Source of the DNA: Amphimedon queenslandica
Taxonomy: Eukaryota; Porifera; Demospongiae; Haplosclerida; Niphatidae
Reading direction: 5' to 3'
Length of the DNA stretch: 64,000 nucleotides
NCBI RefSeq assembly: GCF_000090795.2
Contig: NW_003546250.1
Span: forward strand, 543,902 to 607,901
Under the pieces are notes generated by a model. It was given only the letters and a program-made list of their open reading frames with translations. It did not search any database and was not told the DNA's origin. Below are positions 46,925 through 57,919 of this stretch, piece by piece; position 1 is the first letter of the stretch, and the number at the start of each line of letters is the position of its first letter. A program made the position numbers and the translations under genes.

Positions 46925-48558
46925 TCAGTAATATTTTTTGCACAATATTTTGTGGATGATTTTGCTCTCCAGCGTGTCCATGCCTCCGCCAGCAGCTCCA
47001 TGCCCATTAAGTGCTTCAATTTCAGCTTTAGTTTCTTTCCTTTCCATAATCTCTAACTCACGTATGTAGTCTGGAACGCCCTTTAAAAAAATAGTAAAGT
47101 ACAATGTAGCTTTGTATCTGTGTTTCTATGTGTGTCCATACTCACTGTGCAGTGTTGCAGTCTTGATTTCAAACCATTGCTCACTCTTTGGTCAGATGCT
47201 GTCCATGTTTGTAGAGACGATGGAGACACCTTTGGACTCCCGTCATCTTCAAATAAGTCCTTGTAATGGACCCCTAACCAATGAATGTCCACAGCTGCAG
47301 TTGAAGAAATCAATAATCATTGATCAGTATCAATAATCATGTCATATCGTACCATATGCATAGCTTTCTGTGCCCATTCTTACTGAGCCATATCGATAGG
47401 TTAATAGTATCCTAAGACCATGAGGCTGGAGAGAAAGGATCTAAGTCCATGGATCATTTTGCTTACGTTATAATCAAAGAGACCAAGTACTGGGAGATCA
47501 AACTGGGTCTGGAGTTGCTTTAATAGTGCACGAACGCTCAGCGATGGATAGCCACACCCAGTCATTAAAATACAGGGAAGACTGTCCCAAATACGTTGAC
47601 CGCAAAGATAAGTAAACACAGCGTCTTCATAAAACGACTTGCAGTAATAAAATGAAAGTTATTATAGTGATACCTTTCTCCACCACTAATATGTATCTTG
47701 CACCCATTGACCTAAACTGATGTGTGGTATCATCAATAGAGCCAGGTATCTATAGGAATAGTTCATTTTGATATTAAAAAATAAAATTCACCCTCTTTCC
47801 ATTGCTGCTGGCTGAGCAATTTTCCCAATTTCCATCATTTTCCTAATAATATTTCAAATACTAGTTTGCACGCTTATTATTATACTTTCCAAAGGAGAAG
47901 TCCAGCTATCCCACCTGAACTGCTAGCACAAATACCTAATGAATCACGTGTACATCCAATGAATGCAACAAGATCTATCAATGCATGTACATATGATATG
48001 CAACAAGTCGCAGAGCTTGCATGCCTTGTAATGTATTGTTGAATTCTATCTGGGATTTAAAGTGTTTCACTAGACAATAGTATGCTTCTCGCTGTGTAGC
48101 CGTCTTCCCTTCTTGGACTAGCTGATACACAAGAGCTAATGCTTGCCAAACTGCAGCATAATATAGAAGCAATTTAACTTAATCACTGCATGTGTGTATA
48201 TACTTCTTGCAAATGATTGAGCTCCACTTCGAAGGCTGAGTCTACCAGTCCTGCCTTCAGATCTCTTGGGGAATAAGTACCTTGTTGTTCTGTGCTGTCC
48301 AAGATGTAACACACCTCTTCTATCCCTCAGTGCATTACTGCCACTACGATTTACCTATACAATATACACTATACAGTAGCACTCGAGTCATGCATGCATT
48401 CATGCTGTTAGGGTCTGTTTATTCACCAGAGTCATTGACGGATTCTCTCCTTGCTTTACTGCACGAAGGAGCTCTAATACTTTAGTTTCAATGAGACGGA
48501 GTGTTTCTTCTTTGGAGAGTCGCCTCGCATCAGACCATTCTTCATCAGTAGCCTCCAT
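46925..48558 (-). CDS. SPO11: SPO11 meiotic topoisomerase-like protein
   Basis: SPO11 makes the double-strand breaks that start meiotic recombination. From ATG 48558: MEATDEEWSDARRLSKEETL, then NRSGSNALRDRRGVLHLGQH. The winged-helix part with catalytic tyrosine reads ATQREAYYCLVKHFKSQIEF. DLVAFIGCTRDSLGICASSS follows, then the Toprim region (GARYILVVEK with the metal Glu; DSLPCILMTGCGYPSLSVRA; VLGLFDYN|PHGLRILLTYRY) and VDIHWLGVHYKDLF. Two oddities. The DxD-type pair reads D-Y-N, so the second Asp is Asn. The splice junction after VVEK does not keep frame with the usual GT-AG choice. One intron uses a GC donor. Either an assembly error or decay is possible. Confidence 0.85.
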
Positions 48559-48695
48559 TATTGGACCAATGGACCATTGCACAGTGACAACACGTGGTTA
48601 ATTAATTCAAATGCCTTAAATGGCGCCAATATGAATATTAATCAGCTAAGGCGGGACAAAGTCAAAGGATTGATTTGGAACTGGCTCAGAAGATC
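48559..48695. promoter_or_regulatory. Divergent promoter, SPO11 / NT5DC-like
   Basis: 137 bases between outward-facing start codons. A germline gene and a mitochondrial-type housekeeping gene share this space. Function by position only. Confidence 0.45.
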
Positions 48696-51285
48696 ATGCT
48701 TTCATTTCGTATTATCCTCAGATGTGGAGCGGCTAGACAAAGACTTGGTTACAAGAGATGTCTAAGTGAACAGAGAGTGACGCCAGAGAGCCTACTTGAG
48801 GAATATAATGAGAAGATTACCACATTACACAGTATGTACTGGACGGTGCATAGTCTTATCATTATACGTACACTTGTGTGTAATACTATACGCTATGTGG
48901 TTTATATCTGCTTGCATCAATGACACAACAGCAACAGTATAGTATATCAGTTTGATTTGGAGTAACTTTTAATTAGCAGTAGTCAGTTCGAGTAGTAATA
49001 GCTCTACTTTTGGCAGTGGGACACCACACAATGAGATTACTGCCATACGTCTGACATACGAAATTGTAAACAGTCATTTCAATAGACACCACATAGTGAC
49101 ACACACTATATAGCTCAATTATGCTTACAGTATCATGTCAGTATGAGACTATACCCATTACTGCTTACATTATGTCTCTGCTTATGTTTGTCATTGTGAT
49201 GATATTGTTTATATGTTTTTCCAATCCACAGAGCAGTTTGCTGGCCGAACTGTCAGCCCAAGGTCAGTTTTCACTAATTCTGAGCTCTCCCTGAGGTACA
49301 TTAATGTGTACGGGTTCGACTATGACTTTACCCTCGTCCAATACACGCCCGAAGTTATGAAACTCATTTATGATGAGTCTAAGAAGAGACTAGTCAACAA
49401 ACTTGGAGTAAGTACCTTAATTTAATGTGAGAAAGAAATTAGCATTTTATCCCTCCTCTCTCTCTCTCTCTCTCTCTTTATTTAGTACCCAGAGCGTATC
49501 AAGTCTTTTGAATACAATCCGGATCTTGTCATCAGGGGGCTACATTTGGACATCAGAAATGTATAATTATTTATTTAATCAAAGCATTTATGAATTTCCT
49601 CTCCTTCCTCTGCAGGGGTATATTATGAAGATGGATGCTTATCATCACATACAGCTGGCTTCTGTGCATAGAGGCCACCGTTTGGTGGATCCGCAAGTTG
49701 TGATTGATTCGTATGGAGGGACCCACATACCGCTACACATAATGGACGACCATCATCACAGGACAACAGCAGAAGGCTCTTCCACTAATCTAGTTCAGTT
49801 TCTTGATTCTTTCTCTCTACCTGAAGTGGCTTTATTTGTTGACATATCAGAAGTAAGTTCTTTATTTTGCTCTTTCTGTGTGCACGATACTATACTTTGT
49901 TATACTTTTTAAATTAGGATATTATCTCTCTTAATTTTTTCTTTTTTTCCCTCTAGTATCTTATTAGTCATAACATTTCATTTGATCCGGAGTACTTGTA
50001 TCTTGATGTTGAAGTTAGCTTATACCTGATCTCTTGATTGTTATTTCTGTACTTTATCTGTAGGAAACAGTCAAAAATGTCCACTATTCTAACTTGGTAC
50101 ACACCACCATTGTCAATGACCCAGGTAAGTACATCCAGTAATAGATAGACTAAGTTGTATAATGCTAGTAATAATTATTATTTTATATTTTTCATTTATT
50201 AAAGATCGCTACATCGAGCCTTTCCCGAACCTACTGCCGTTACTCACTCGTCTAAAAGATGCAGGAAAGAAAATTTTCCTCCTAACGAACAGCGAATTTG
50301 ATTTTGTGTGAGCAACTATTTAGGAAGACCTGATCATGCGTTCATTCATTTATTCATTTCTATAGTAACAGAGGTATGTGTCATGTGACCAAGTCCCCCG
50401 ACTGGCGTGACCTGTTTGACGTGATAGTCTGCTCAGCACGCAAACCTTTATTTTATAGCAGTGTCAACAGGTAAAATATTTTGAGGATTAATTTTTAATT
50501 TTTTTAACATAACAATTTTCAAAATTTTTATTATAATGGTTTCAATTTATCATGGTGTTCTCAAAATTTTACAGACCCTTTCGAGCTCTTGACCAAGAGA
50601 CAATGATGCCATCATGGCAGAGAGTGGCCGAGTTAAGGCCAGCAAGAGAGTGCCTGTACACACAGGGAAACATCAGCGAGTTCATCAAACTAACTGGATG
50701 GAGGGGAAACCATGTCTTGTACATTGGGGACCATTTGCTCTCTGATTTAAGCGTAAGAATATTTTTAAAATACTTATCTTATTTTTCATTTTTTTGCTGA
50801 CCTTAGAATCCTTCTCTTCATCTTGGTTGGAAGACGTGTGCAATTATACCCGAGCTGGACAAAGAGATAAGGAAAGCCAATTCATTGCAGTACAAGGCAC
50901 AACTTGCATCACTACTGGCAGTTGAGATGCTATTGAAAGAGCATCAGAACAAAAATGATTCTAGCCTAATGGCCATCACTGATAAATGGAGGAAAGAAAG
51001 AGCAGAGAAAAGGTAATTCAATGTACATAAATAAACTTTTGGATTGTGGTATCATAAAACTCTCTTACAAATAATAGGAAGTTTCTGAAGGACTATTCCA
51101 ACATAAAGTTTGGTAGTATCTTCAGGACGGAGAAAGCTCCAACTTACTTCTCACGTCGTCTCGCACGTTTTGCTAACCTTTACACCTCCTCTCTCGACAA
51201 CCTCATGGACTTTTCACTTGAGCACAGATTTTATCCTCGTCGTGCGTCCCTCCCTCACGAACCTGATGTTAATTTTGACGTTTAA
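48696..51285 (+). CDS. Mitochondrial 5'-nucleotidase-domain protein (NT5DC2/3-like)
   Basis: HAD-superfamily protein of the IMP-GMP-specific nucleotidase type. The N-terminus MLSFRIILRCGAARQRLGYK fits a mitochondrial presequence. The HAD signature is VYGFDYDFTLVQYTPEV (DxDxT; nucleophile and acid/base Asp). Further family segments: KSFEYNPDLVIRGLHLDIRN, GYIMKMDAYHHIQLASVHRG, KKIFLLTNSEFDFVNRGMCH, WRDLFDVIVCSARKPLFYSS and the last metal Asp in VLYIGDHLLSDL. The C-terminal part (KFGSIFRTEKAPTYFSRRLA, RFANLYTSSLDNLMDFSLEH) matches NT5DC2/3. About eleven exons from 48696 to TAA 51283-51285. Substrate unknown. Confidence 0.92.
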
Positions 51286-51743
51286 ATGAAACAAGAAGCC
51301 CCCTCCAACTTGCATTCATGATATTCACATTTTTCAAGTACTTGTTTTTCTGCTGTCATTAGCCGAACTATAATGCATACATGATGATGCTGCAAAAGCT
51401 TAATAATACATTCAACCCCTCACTACGTCACCAGCATTAATGATATTTATTGATACAATGAGATTTAGCTATAAAATGAATTCATTTTGAGTCATTCTAT
51501 AAACAATGATATCACCATATTAGTGCGTTATGAATGATCCTCTGCTGCACCTCCAGTGATAATAATAGAGTTGCATTAATCATAGTTGAAATAGCACCAT
51601 AGTGATCTGTTATAAACGTAATACTGAAACATAAAAACAACTGAATTATGTTACATGTATGCACCGTCGTTATAAAGCAGTAAATAGAAATAATGAATGA
51701 AAGACGTGAGGTTAAATTATACATTATTGTGTTGTGCAATTGT
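51286..51743. other. Convergent 3' region, NT5DC-like / Gly-Ser-rich gene
   Basis: 458 bases between facing stop codons, AT-rich with several ATAAA-like runs. It should contain both polyadenylation sites. Short ORFs here show no recognisable features. Confidence 0.45.
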
Positions 51744-53694
51744 CTAATGATATGAAAATGTAAAAGCTCTCGTCAACTCAAACCCTTCCATGAAACTCAA
51801 ATCTCCAAATGGATTCTCTCTTTTCTTGTTGATGATCGGCGGAAGAGTGATTTTCCTTCCCTTTCCTTCTCCCATTGAATCTTCATCTTTATTGTGTTTG
51901 TGAGTGGTGGAACTGGCTAGAGATACTCTTGAAGAACTGGCAGTGTTCGATGCCCATATCCTTGCATGAGTGGGGTCTGCCCAGTCAGACTGAGAAGGAC
52001 TGGATGCTCTCATGTAGCCTTTCCCTTTTACTAGCTCTCTTTCCTTATCCCTGCTGCCCCAGTGTTGAGAACCACCTCCGTGGAGGCTGCTATGAGATCC
52101 TCTTTGACTTGAACTTAGCGAGTCTCCTTGTCTTCCATTATTTCTGCCTCTCCCTCCATCTACTCCTTCTCCTTGTTTCCCAGTAGTACTACCATCACCA
52201 TTACTTGATCCAGAGCCATCATTGCTTCCTGTAGCACCATGACCATTTCCTTCTCTGTTCTTGTTCCCTCCTCTTCCCCACTGGCCACTACCATCATCTG
52301 AAGATAGCCTAGATCCGTTCTTGCCTCTGGATCCATTTTCATCATTACCTCCAGCACCTGTCCCAGACTTTAGAGCTGATTTTGAATTTCCTCCATTTCT
52401 TGAGGAGCCTTGCAATAGACCATCCTCCAAATCACTACTAGATCCATCATTGCCTCCTCTCCTTTTTCTTCTACCCTTCCCTAATCCATCTTCTGTGTCA
52501 TTCAATCCATCTCTTTTGCCTGAACCGAATCCTTGGCCATCAGATCCATCAACTCTTGATAGAAGAGTAGCTGAACTCCCACTGTTAACATCACTAGCCT
52601 TTGGCTCTCCATTTCTTGTTGCTCCTTCATATTCTCCGTTACCATTGACTTGTCCATCTCGATATCCTCCATTTGAATATTGCTCATTTTTTCCGCCATA
52701 TCTCCTCCTGTTACCATCAGCTCCTTCAAGGGACGTGTTTGAGGAATTGTTTCCGAAATTCTCGTCTTCGTGATCCAGCTTGAACGATATTCGCTGCTTC
52801 TTTTTCTTTTTCTCTCTCGCTTCCGGAGAGACAAAATCAATGTGATGCTCTGACTTATTAATCTGAAAACCAGTCCCTTTCCTTTTCTGTATGCTGGGGA
52901 GGGAGAGAGAATCAGAGGAACCACTTGTCATTTCTTTATCCTCTTTAGATCTCTCCCTGTTCCCTGCATTCGCTCCTCCCTCGGCCTTTCCTTTATCTTT
53001 CCCAATGTACCACTTTCCTTCTCTTATCAAACGAGCTAGTTCCTCGTCGCAAGGAAAAGCTGAGATGCCGTACCAGTGATCACGGCAACGAGGACAATGG
53101 AAGTCTGGGATTGCTAGACCACCTGGAACCCAGTCCTTCTTGTGCCCCTGCATTAAGAGAAGATATAATAAACTAATACTATGCATTCTTCATATTGCAA
53201 TTTTCTCAGTATCTAATAGGCTAAGTAAATAACAAATTGCAGCTATCAATGGTTACTTTGGATTCAACTCCCAGTGTGTTGCAAAAGAGCATTTTCCCCA
53301 GAGCTTCCTCTTTTGTCTGATCCTCGAAGTCATCATCAAAGAAGGAGTCCAGTGATCCTTTTTCTGACCCCAGCAGCTCGTCCTCTTCCTCAAGGTCAAT
53401 CAGACTAGCATTACCCCCTCCAGGGGGAATAGCTTTAGCAGTCCATCCTCTCTTAACTGTTCGTCTCATCACCACTTTACCCGATAGTGGCCTGATGGCT
53501 GATGATTTTGGTCTCTCCTCATGCTGTGGGTAATAAAATCCTCAATAGTAATTGCATTGTGTGCTTACTTCGGATGCGTTCGATACATTTGCCTTTGGTC
53601 GCCCCAAAGCGCTACCTGGTGTATCTCTTCTCCTGTTGAGTGCTGAACCGAGTCGAGCACTTGAAGACCATCTTGTTGCTGTTGCTGCAGACAT
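51744..53694 (-). CDS. Unrecognised Gly/Ser/Asn-rich protein with a CPRC motif
   Basis: Three exons (53694-53569, 53523-53257, 53148-51744) give about 600 residues. The N-terminus is Ser/Ala/Arg-rich (MSAATATRWSSSARLGSALN). Exon 2 is acidic (LIDLEEEDELLG, FFDDDFEDQ). Exon 3 opens with the only compact part: GLAIPDFHCPRCRDHWYGIS, then AFPCDEELARLIREGKWYIG, where the cysteines could bind one metal ion. About 330 residues of Gly/Ser/Asn/Asp-rich sequence with RKRR-type basic clusters follow. The end is ordered again (KITLPPIINKKRENPFGDLS). I know no family with this layout. The opposite-strand ORF over 52261-52773 is its shadow. Confidence 0.7.
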
Positions 53695-53944
53695 GGCTTT
53701 GCGCTGCTGCAAATGCAATGTTTAGGGTGTGGCTCAATTGAGTGGGCGGAGACATGACAGAGAAAAACATTCATTTTTAATTTTCATATCAAAGAAGGAT
53801 AACAATTTGCCAGTTTAAATGTAAAAGAGAGCCAGTAAATACATAAGTATCATGGAGTGATGACTGATTGAAAATAATAATAAAAAGGAAAAAATTAACA
53901 AAAAAGAGAAAAGATGAGCTTAAGAAGATAATAAATATTAATAT

Positions 53945-56900
53945 TTACACGTTTGGCGACCTCCTCTGTGACCTGCCCCCAGCTGGTTCAGACGAAGGAG
54001 AGGGAGAGGTAGAAGATGATGCAGGTATGTTAGTCGTGGGACACCGCGAACGAACAAATAAAACGAAACGTTGAACAAGTTCGTCACAGAATCCTGGTCT
54101 TGTTTCCTCAACCTCGCGGAAGGCGGCCATTAGCTCAGCAATGGAGACCATTGCTTCCTGTCCACTGGTACGCCAGTTGCCGTCGACTGGTGCATCAAAC
54201 TAAATAGAGAGAGAAAGTAGCTCATAATCTTACAGTACTAAGCAATGTTGAGTCAATATCTTGATAATGAGGTATAGATTTATATATTAATGTACTACAC
54301 TGTTATAGCTAACCTGGGCCAGTAATGGCATTATGATCTTTGATAGACTAGTCGATATTGGCTCACTGGTAGACGGGGGATATGCATTCTAAAAGATGGA
54401 GAAAGAAGAGGAGTGAAAGTGTGCTGGTGTGTAGTGATAGTGTACCTCAGAGGAGGAAGGAGATGAATCCGTCGAAGAGGTTGAGCCCCTTTTGATAGTT
54501 CCTGTTTTATCACTTGGAGAGTCTACGCTGAAATCCCATATGTCATCCAGGCCACTGTCATTATCTTCTTGACTATACAATAATAGCAATAGTGTAACAC
54601 AGTAGTAATAATACATGTAAGTTTGAGCTGATTCCAATCAAAATTGGACTTTTTATGATTTTTTAAAGTTGCTCCAAAATCAGGCCAAAGTCCCTGTACT
54701 ATAGTACAGGGACTTTGACCAAATTTTGCCAAAAATGAAAAGGAGACAATTCTCCATTTTTATATTTTTTTCCTGATACATATACATGTTTTTATGTTGC
54801 GTAGAAAGTTTTAGCTCATTCCGATTAAAATTGGATTTATAATGAATTTTTAAAGTTGCAAAAAAACTAGGCCAAATGGATAAAACCACGCCAGAAGCTA
54901 CTGTACCACAGGTAAACAACACACATCACTGTAGCCACATCCCAACCACATGTATTCAATAATTAATTGATACTAGCACAAAACAGCTTTCCACTGGCTT
55001 TACAATAAAGCCTCACAATCCCCTCTCCTTTCTTTAAGAGATGATAAGAGATGATATCTCTTCTCTCTCCTTTACATACCTGTCTATCGATTGAACCGAT
55101 TTCCTTTTTGTCGGTGTTCCATCTTCTCCCCCGTTTGCTTTCCATCTTTTATATCTATCGATGAGGTCGACAAGATAAGACGTCTTCCTCGCTTGCTTTA
55201 GAAACCTGTGCTTTAACAACTCACGGGCAGTTGGTCTCTGAATATAAAATTAAATCATGTAAATTTACATAATTACACATGCTTGTACAACTATTTCATT
55301 CTTAATGTGGCATATTATCAACAGTATGGCAATGTAAAATAACAAACAACCAAAATTAGTATCATGCACAATTTCTAAAAATAGCCTCGTCATTATAGTC
55401 TAATCTTAGTAACACAGTGTCTCTTACGTGTGAAGGATCCTTATTGAGACACGTTGCCACAAACTCCTTGAAAGGTTTTGAAAAGTTTCCCGTCAACTCG
55501 GGCGGAGAATTCTTCGGTATTAAAAAGAGAACTCTCATCGGATGAAGGTCTGAGTTGGGTGGTTCCCCTCGTGCCAATTCTATAGCTGTAATACCCAGAG
55601 ACCATATATCGGCCTGTAAAGACAAAATGGCTGTCATGTATCTATAATTACATGTACACGTGCTGTACCTTCATGTCATAAGCCGACTGCCTGATGACTT
55701 CTGGTGCCATCCAAAATGGAGTACCAACAAATGTGAACTTCTTCATTGTGTCAGTTAGCTGGCCAGCGACTCCAAAATCAGCTAGTTTAACTTCGCCACG
55801 ATCCGAGAGTAGAATGTTAGCAGCTAATGATGATAAATACAAGAAGTTATTATAACATTCAGAGTAGTGCGATGATAATTTGATATAGTGTGGCATAGGA
55901 ATGATTTGACAGATAAAGAATGATAAATAATATACTATGCTATACCTTTGATGTCTCTGTGGAGTTTCTTCTCCGTGTGAAGGTACTCAAGTCCTTTAAG
56001 AACCTCACGGAGTATCGTAGCAATCTGCGTCTCTTCTAATGGACCGGGCTGCATCTAATGATTATTATTATTATTATCATTACTATTATTATTATTATTA
56101 TTATTATTACTATTACTATTATTATTATTATTATTATTATTATTATCATTACTATTATTATTATTATTATTACTATTATTATTACTACTATTATTATTAT
56201 TATTATTTTATTATTTATTATAATTTGCATAAGTAGGATAGACAATTACAACTCATGTACTTGCAGACCAAACAAAGCCAGTGATCACCAGTGATTGATG
56301 TACATTACTACTAGTAGAGCAAGTTAACACAAACTGACTAGCCATAAAAGCAACGAAAGACAAAACACCATCACATAAGATCACAGACAAGCATAACAGC
56401 CCTTCCTTTCTCCCTCCCTCCCTCCATTATTCTATTATCATATCTTACTAGATCACGAGCAGATCCACCTCCTAAATATTCCATTACAATCCATAGTTTT
56501 GTACCCTATGCAATGATAGCAAATGATATCAGGGCTTTTCCTTATTTACTCATTCCTCTTACTTTCTCTTTCTTCCTCTCTCTCTTACCTTCAAATATGA
56601 TCCAAAATATCGCGTGACATAGAGCGAGTCACACTGAGAGAGTACAGTTATCTCTTGCTGCACGTCTTCTATCTCATCGTCTGCATTCTCAAGATCTATT
56701 ATCTTGATGGCCACCACACGATTAGACCTATTCTCCACACTGAATGAGAGGGAGAAAGAGAGAGGGAGGAAAGAGATACATGGAAGAGATTGAATTCCTT
56801 TTTTTCAATAGAATTGAAATATTACACTTGTAATTAATCTAGTCTTGGATAGATGATGATTATTATTCTTGCTATTATGTCATACCCTTTGAAAACTTCT

Positions 56901-56993
56901 CCAAAATTCCCAGATCCTATCTTCTCTTGTTTAGTAAAGAGGCCCTCTGGGTCAGTCGTACCTCCACCACTACTTCCAGAGCTGGGCCCAACG
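53945..56993 (-). CDS. STE20 kinase of the GCKIII group (STK24/25/26-like)
   Basis: GCKIII kinases act with CCM3/PDCD10 and STRIPAK in polarity, Golgi and apoptosis control. Kinase exons near 56993-56887, 56740-56590, 56501-56451, 56054-55947, 55823-55669, 55613-55428 and 55238-55078 read in order: [40 protein letters not shown] (catalytic Lys), [88 protein letters not shown] and [15 protein letters not shown]. The C-terminal part includes [16 protein letters not shown] and [16 protein letters not shown], and ends in a Ser/Pro-rich tail at TAA 53945. The activation loop is one residue shorter than in human STK24. The first coding exon, upstream of 56993, was not found with confidence. Confidence 0.92.
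54615..54878 (+). repeat. Dispersed ~180-base repeat with a perfect palindrome, GCKIII intron
   Basis: CCCTGTACTATAGTACAGGG (about 54690-54709) is perfectly self-complementary, and the symmetry extends three bases further on each side (AGT/ACT). GTTTGAGCTGATTCC before it and CCTGATACATATACATG after it mark one full period, starting a second. Orientation is opposite to the gene. Confidence 0.85.
56056..56220. repeat. Long ATT-type trinucleotide microsatellite, GCKIII intron
   Basis: About 160 bases of ATT units with interspersed ATC and ACT variants at near-regular spacing. Frames through it read as poly-Tyr or poly-Ile; these are not genes. Related but shorter arrays lie near 840-865, 1410-1470 and 60066-60100. 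Confidence 0.9.
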
Positions 56994-57288
56994 CCTACAC
57001 AAAGATCACCTGATTTCTATTTGAAAAAGAGAGGGAGAGAGAGAGAGAGTCGGAACTATTTTGTCATTCTTTTCAATAAGAACGTACAGCTGTTGCCATT
57101 ATTGAGAGGATACAATGAGGAACAAGCCGTTTCCCATAAAAACACAGACACTCTCTCCTTTTTTCAAACACCAGACCTAATAGTGTACTGTTGTTGCAGT
57201 CATTGTGATGTCATGCCGCAATACTTAATTAGCCACGCCCGTTTAATTGCTTGTGACCACGCCTCTTTTAGACCAACCATTGAACCCA

Positions 57289-57874
57289 ATGAAGCTAAAG
57301 AGATTCTTCTTGAGGTATTATCCTCCTGGTAAGAGCTCTCTTTTATTATTAGGGGATCATCCTCTATTTTTAGGCGTTATTTTAGAATATGAGCAGTCGG
57401 GGGAGCTCCATTCCCGTTGCATTGACCTCTTGGATCTCCAGCCAGAGTAAGCCAGGCCACACCCTCTGAACCACACCCACAACAACTCATTATGCTTTTA
57501 GATCTGATGCTAGAAAGCTTGCGTCCGACATAATACAGAACGAGAGACTGTTGTCTCCATCACGGACAGAACAAGTTGTGTCACTTATACAAAGTAAGAG
57601 TTTGTGTTTGTGATCAAGAAAAAAATTGTTATTATTTTTTAAAATTAAATTTAATGTGTACAAAAAATATGTATATATAATGCTGATGCAACAAAATATC
57701 ACATATTATTAAATTTATTTCGAATAAATTAGTTGATTAAAATATTTAAAATAGTGGCATGTAACGTATTAATATTACTGTTAAATACATGTTTGCTAAA
57801 TTTGGGACTTGCTAATAATAATCATTATTAATTTCACAGCTACAATTTTGTTATGTTTTATGGAGTTGGCCATA

Positions 57875-57919
<45 letters not shown>

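Noticed and set aside
46925-48558. SPO11 as bacterial or archaeal topoisomerase VI contamination
   Set aside because: It has several short introns and eukaryotic SPO11-specific segments, and is packed between animal genes.
52261-52773. Pro/Ser-rich + strand ORF of 170 residues
   Set aside because: Exact antisense shadow of the Gly/Ser-rich coding exon on the - strand; no introns or features of its own.
56036-56294. Overlapping poly-Ile and poly-Tyr ORFs
   Set aside because: They are frames through an ATT-type microsatellite inside a kinase intron.
57150-57288. Candidate first exon of the GCKIII kinase (ATGACTGCAACAACA)
   Set aside because: Its donor phase does not match the next exon, so I left the kinase start open.
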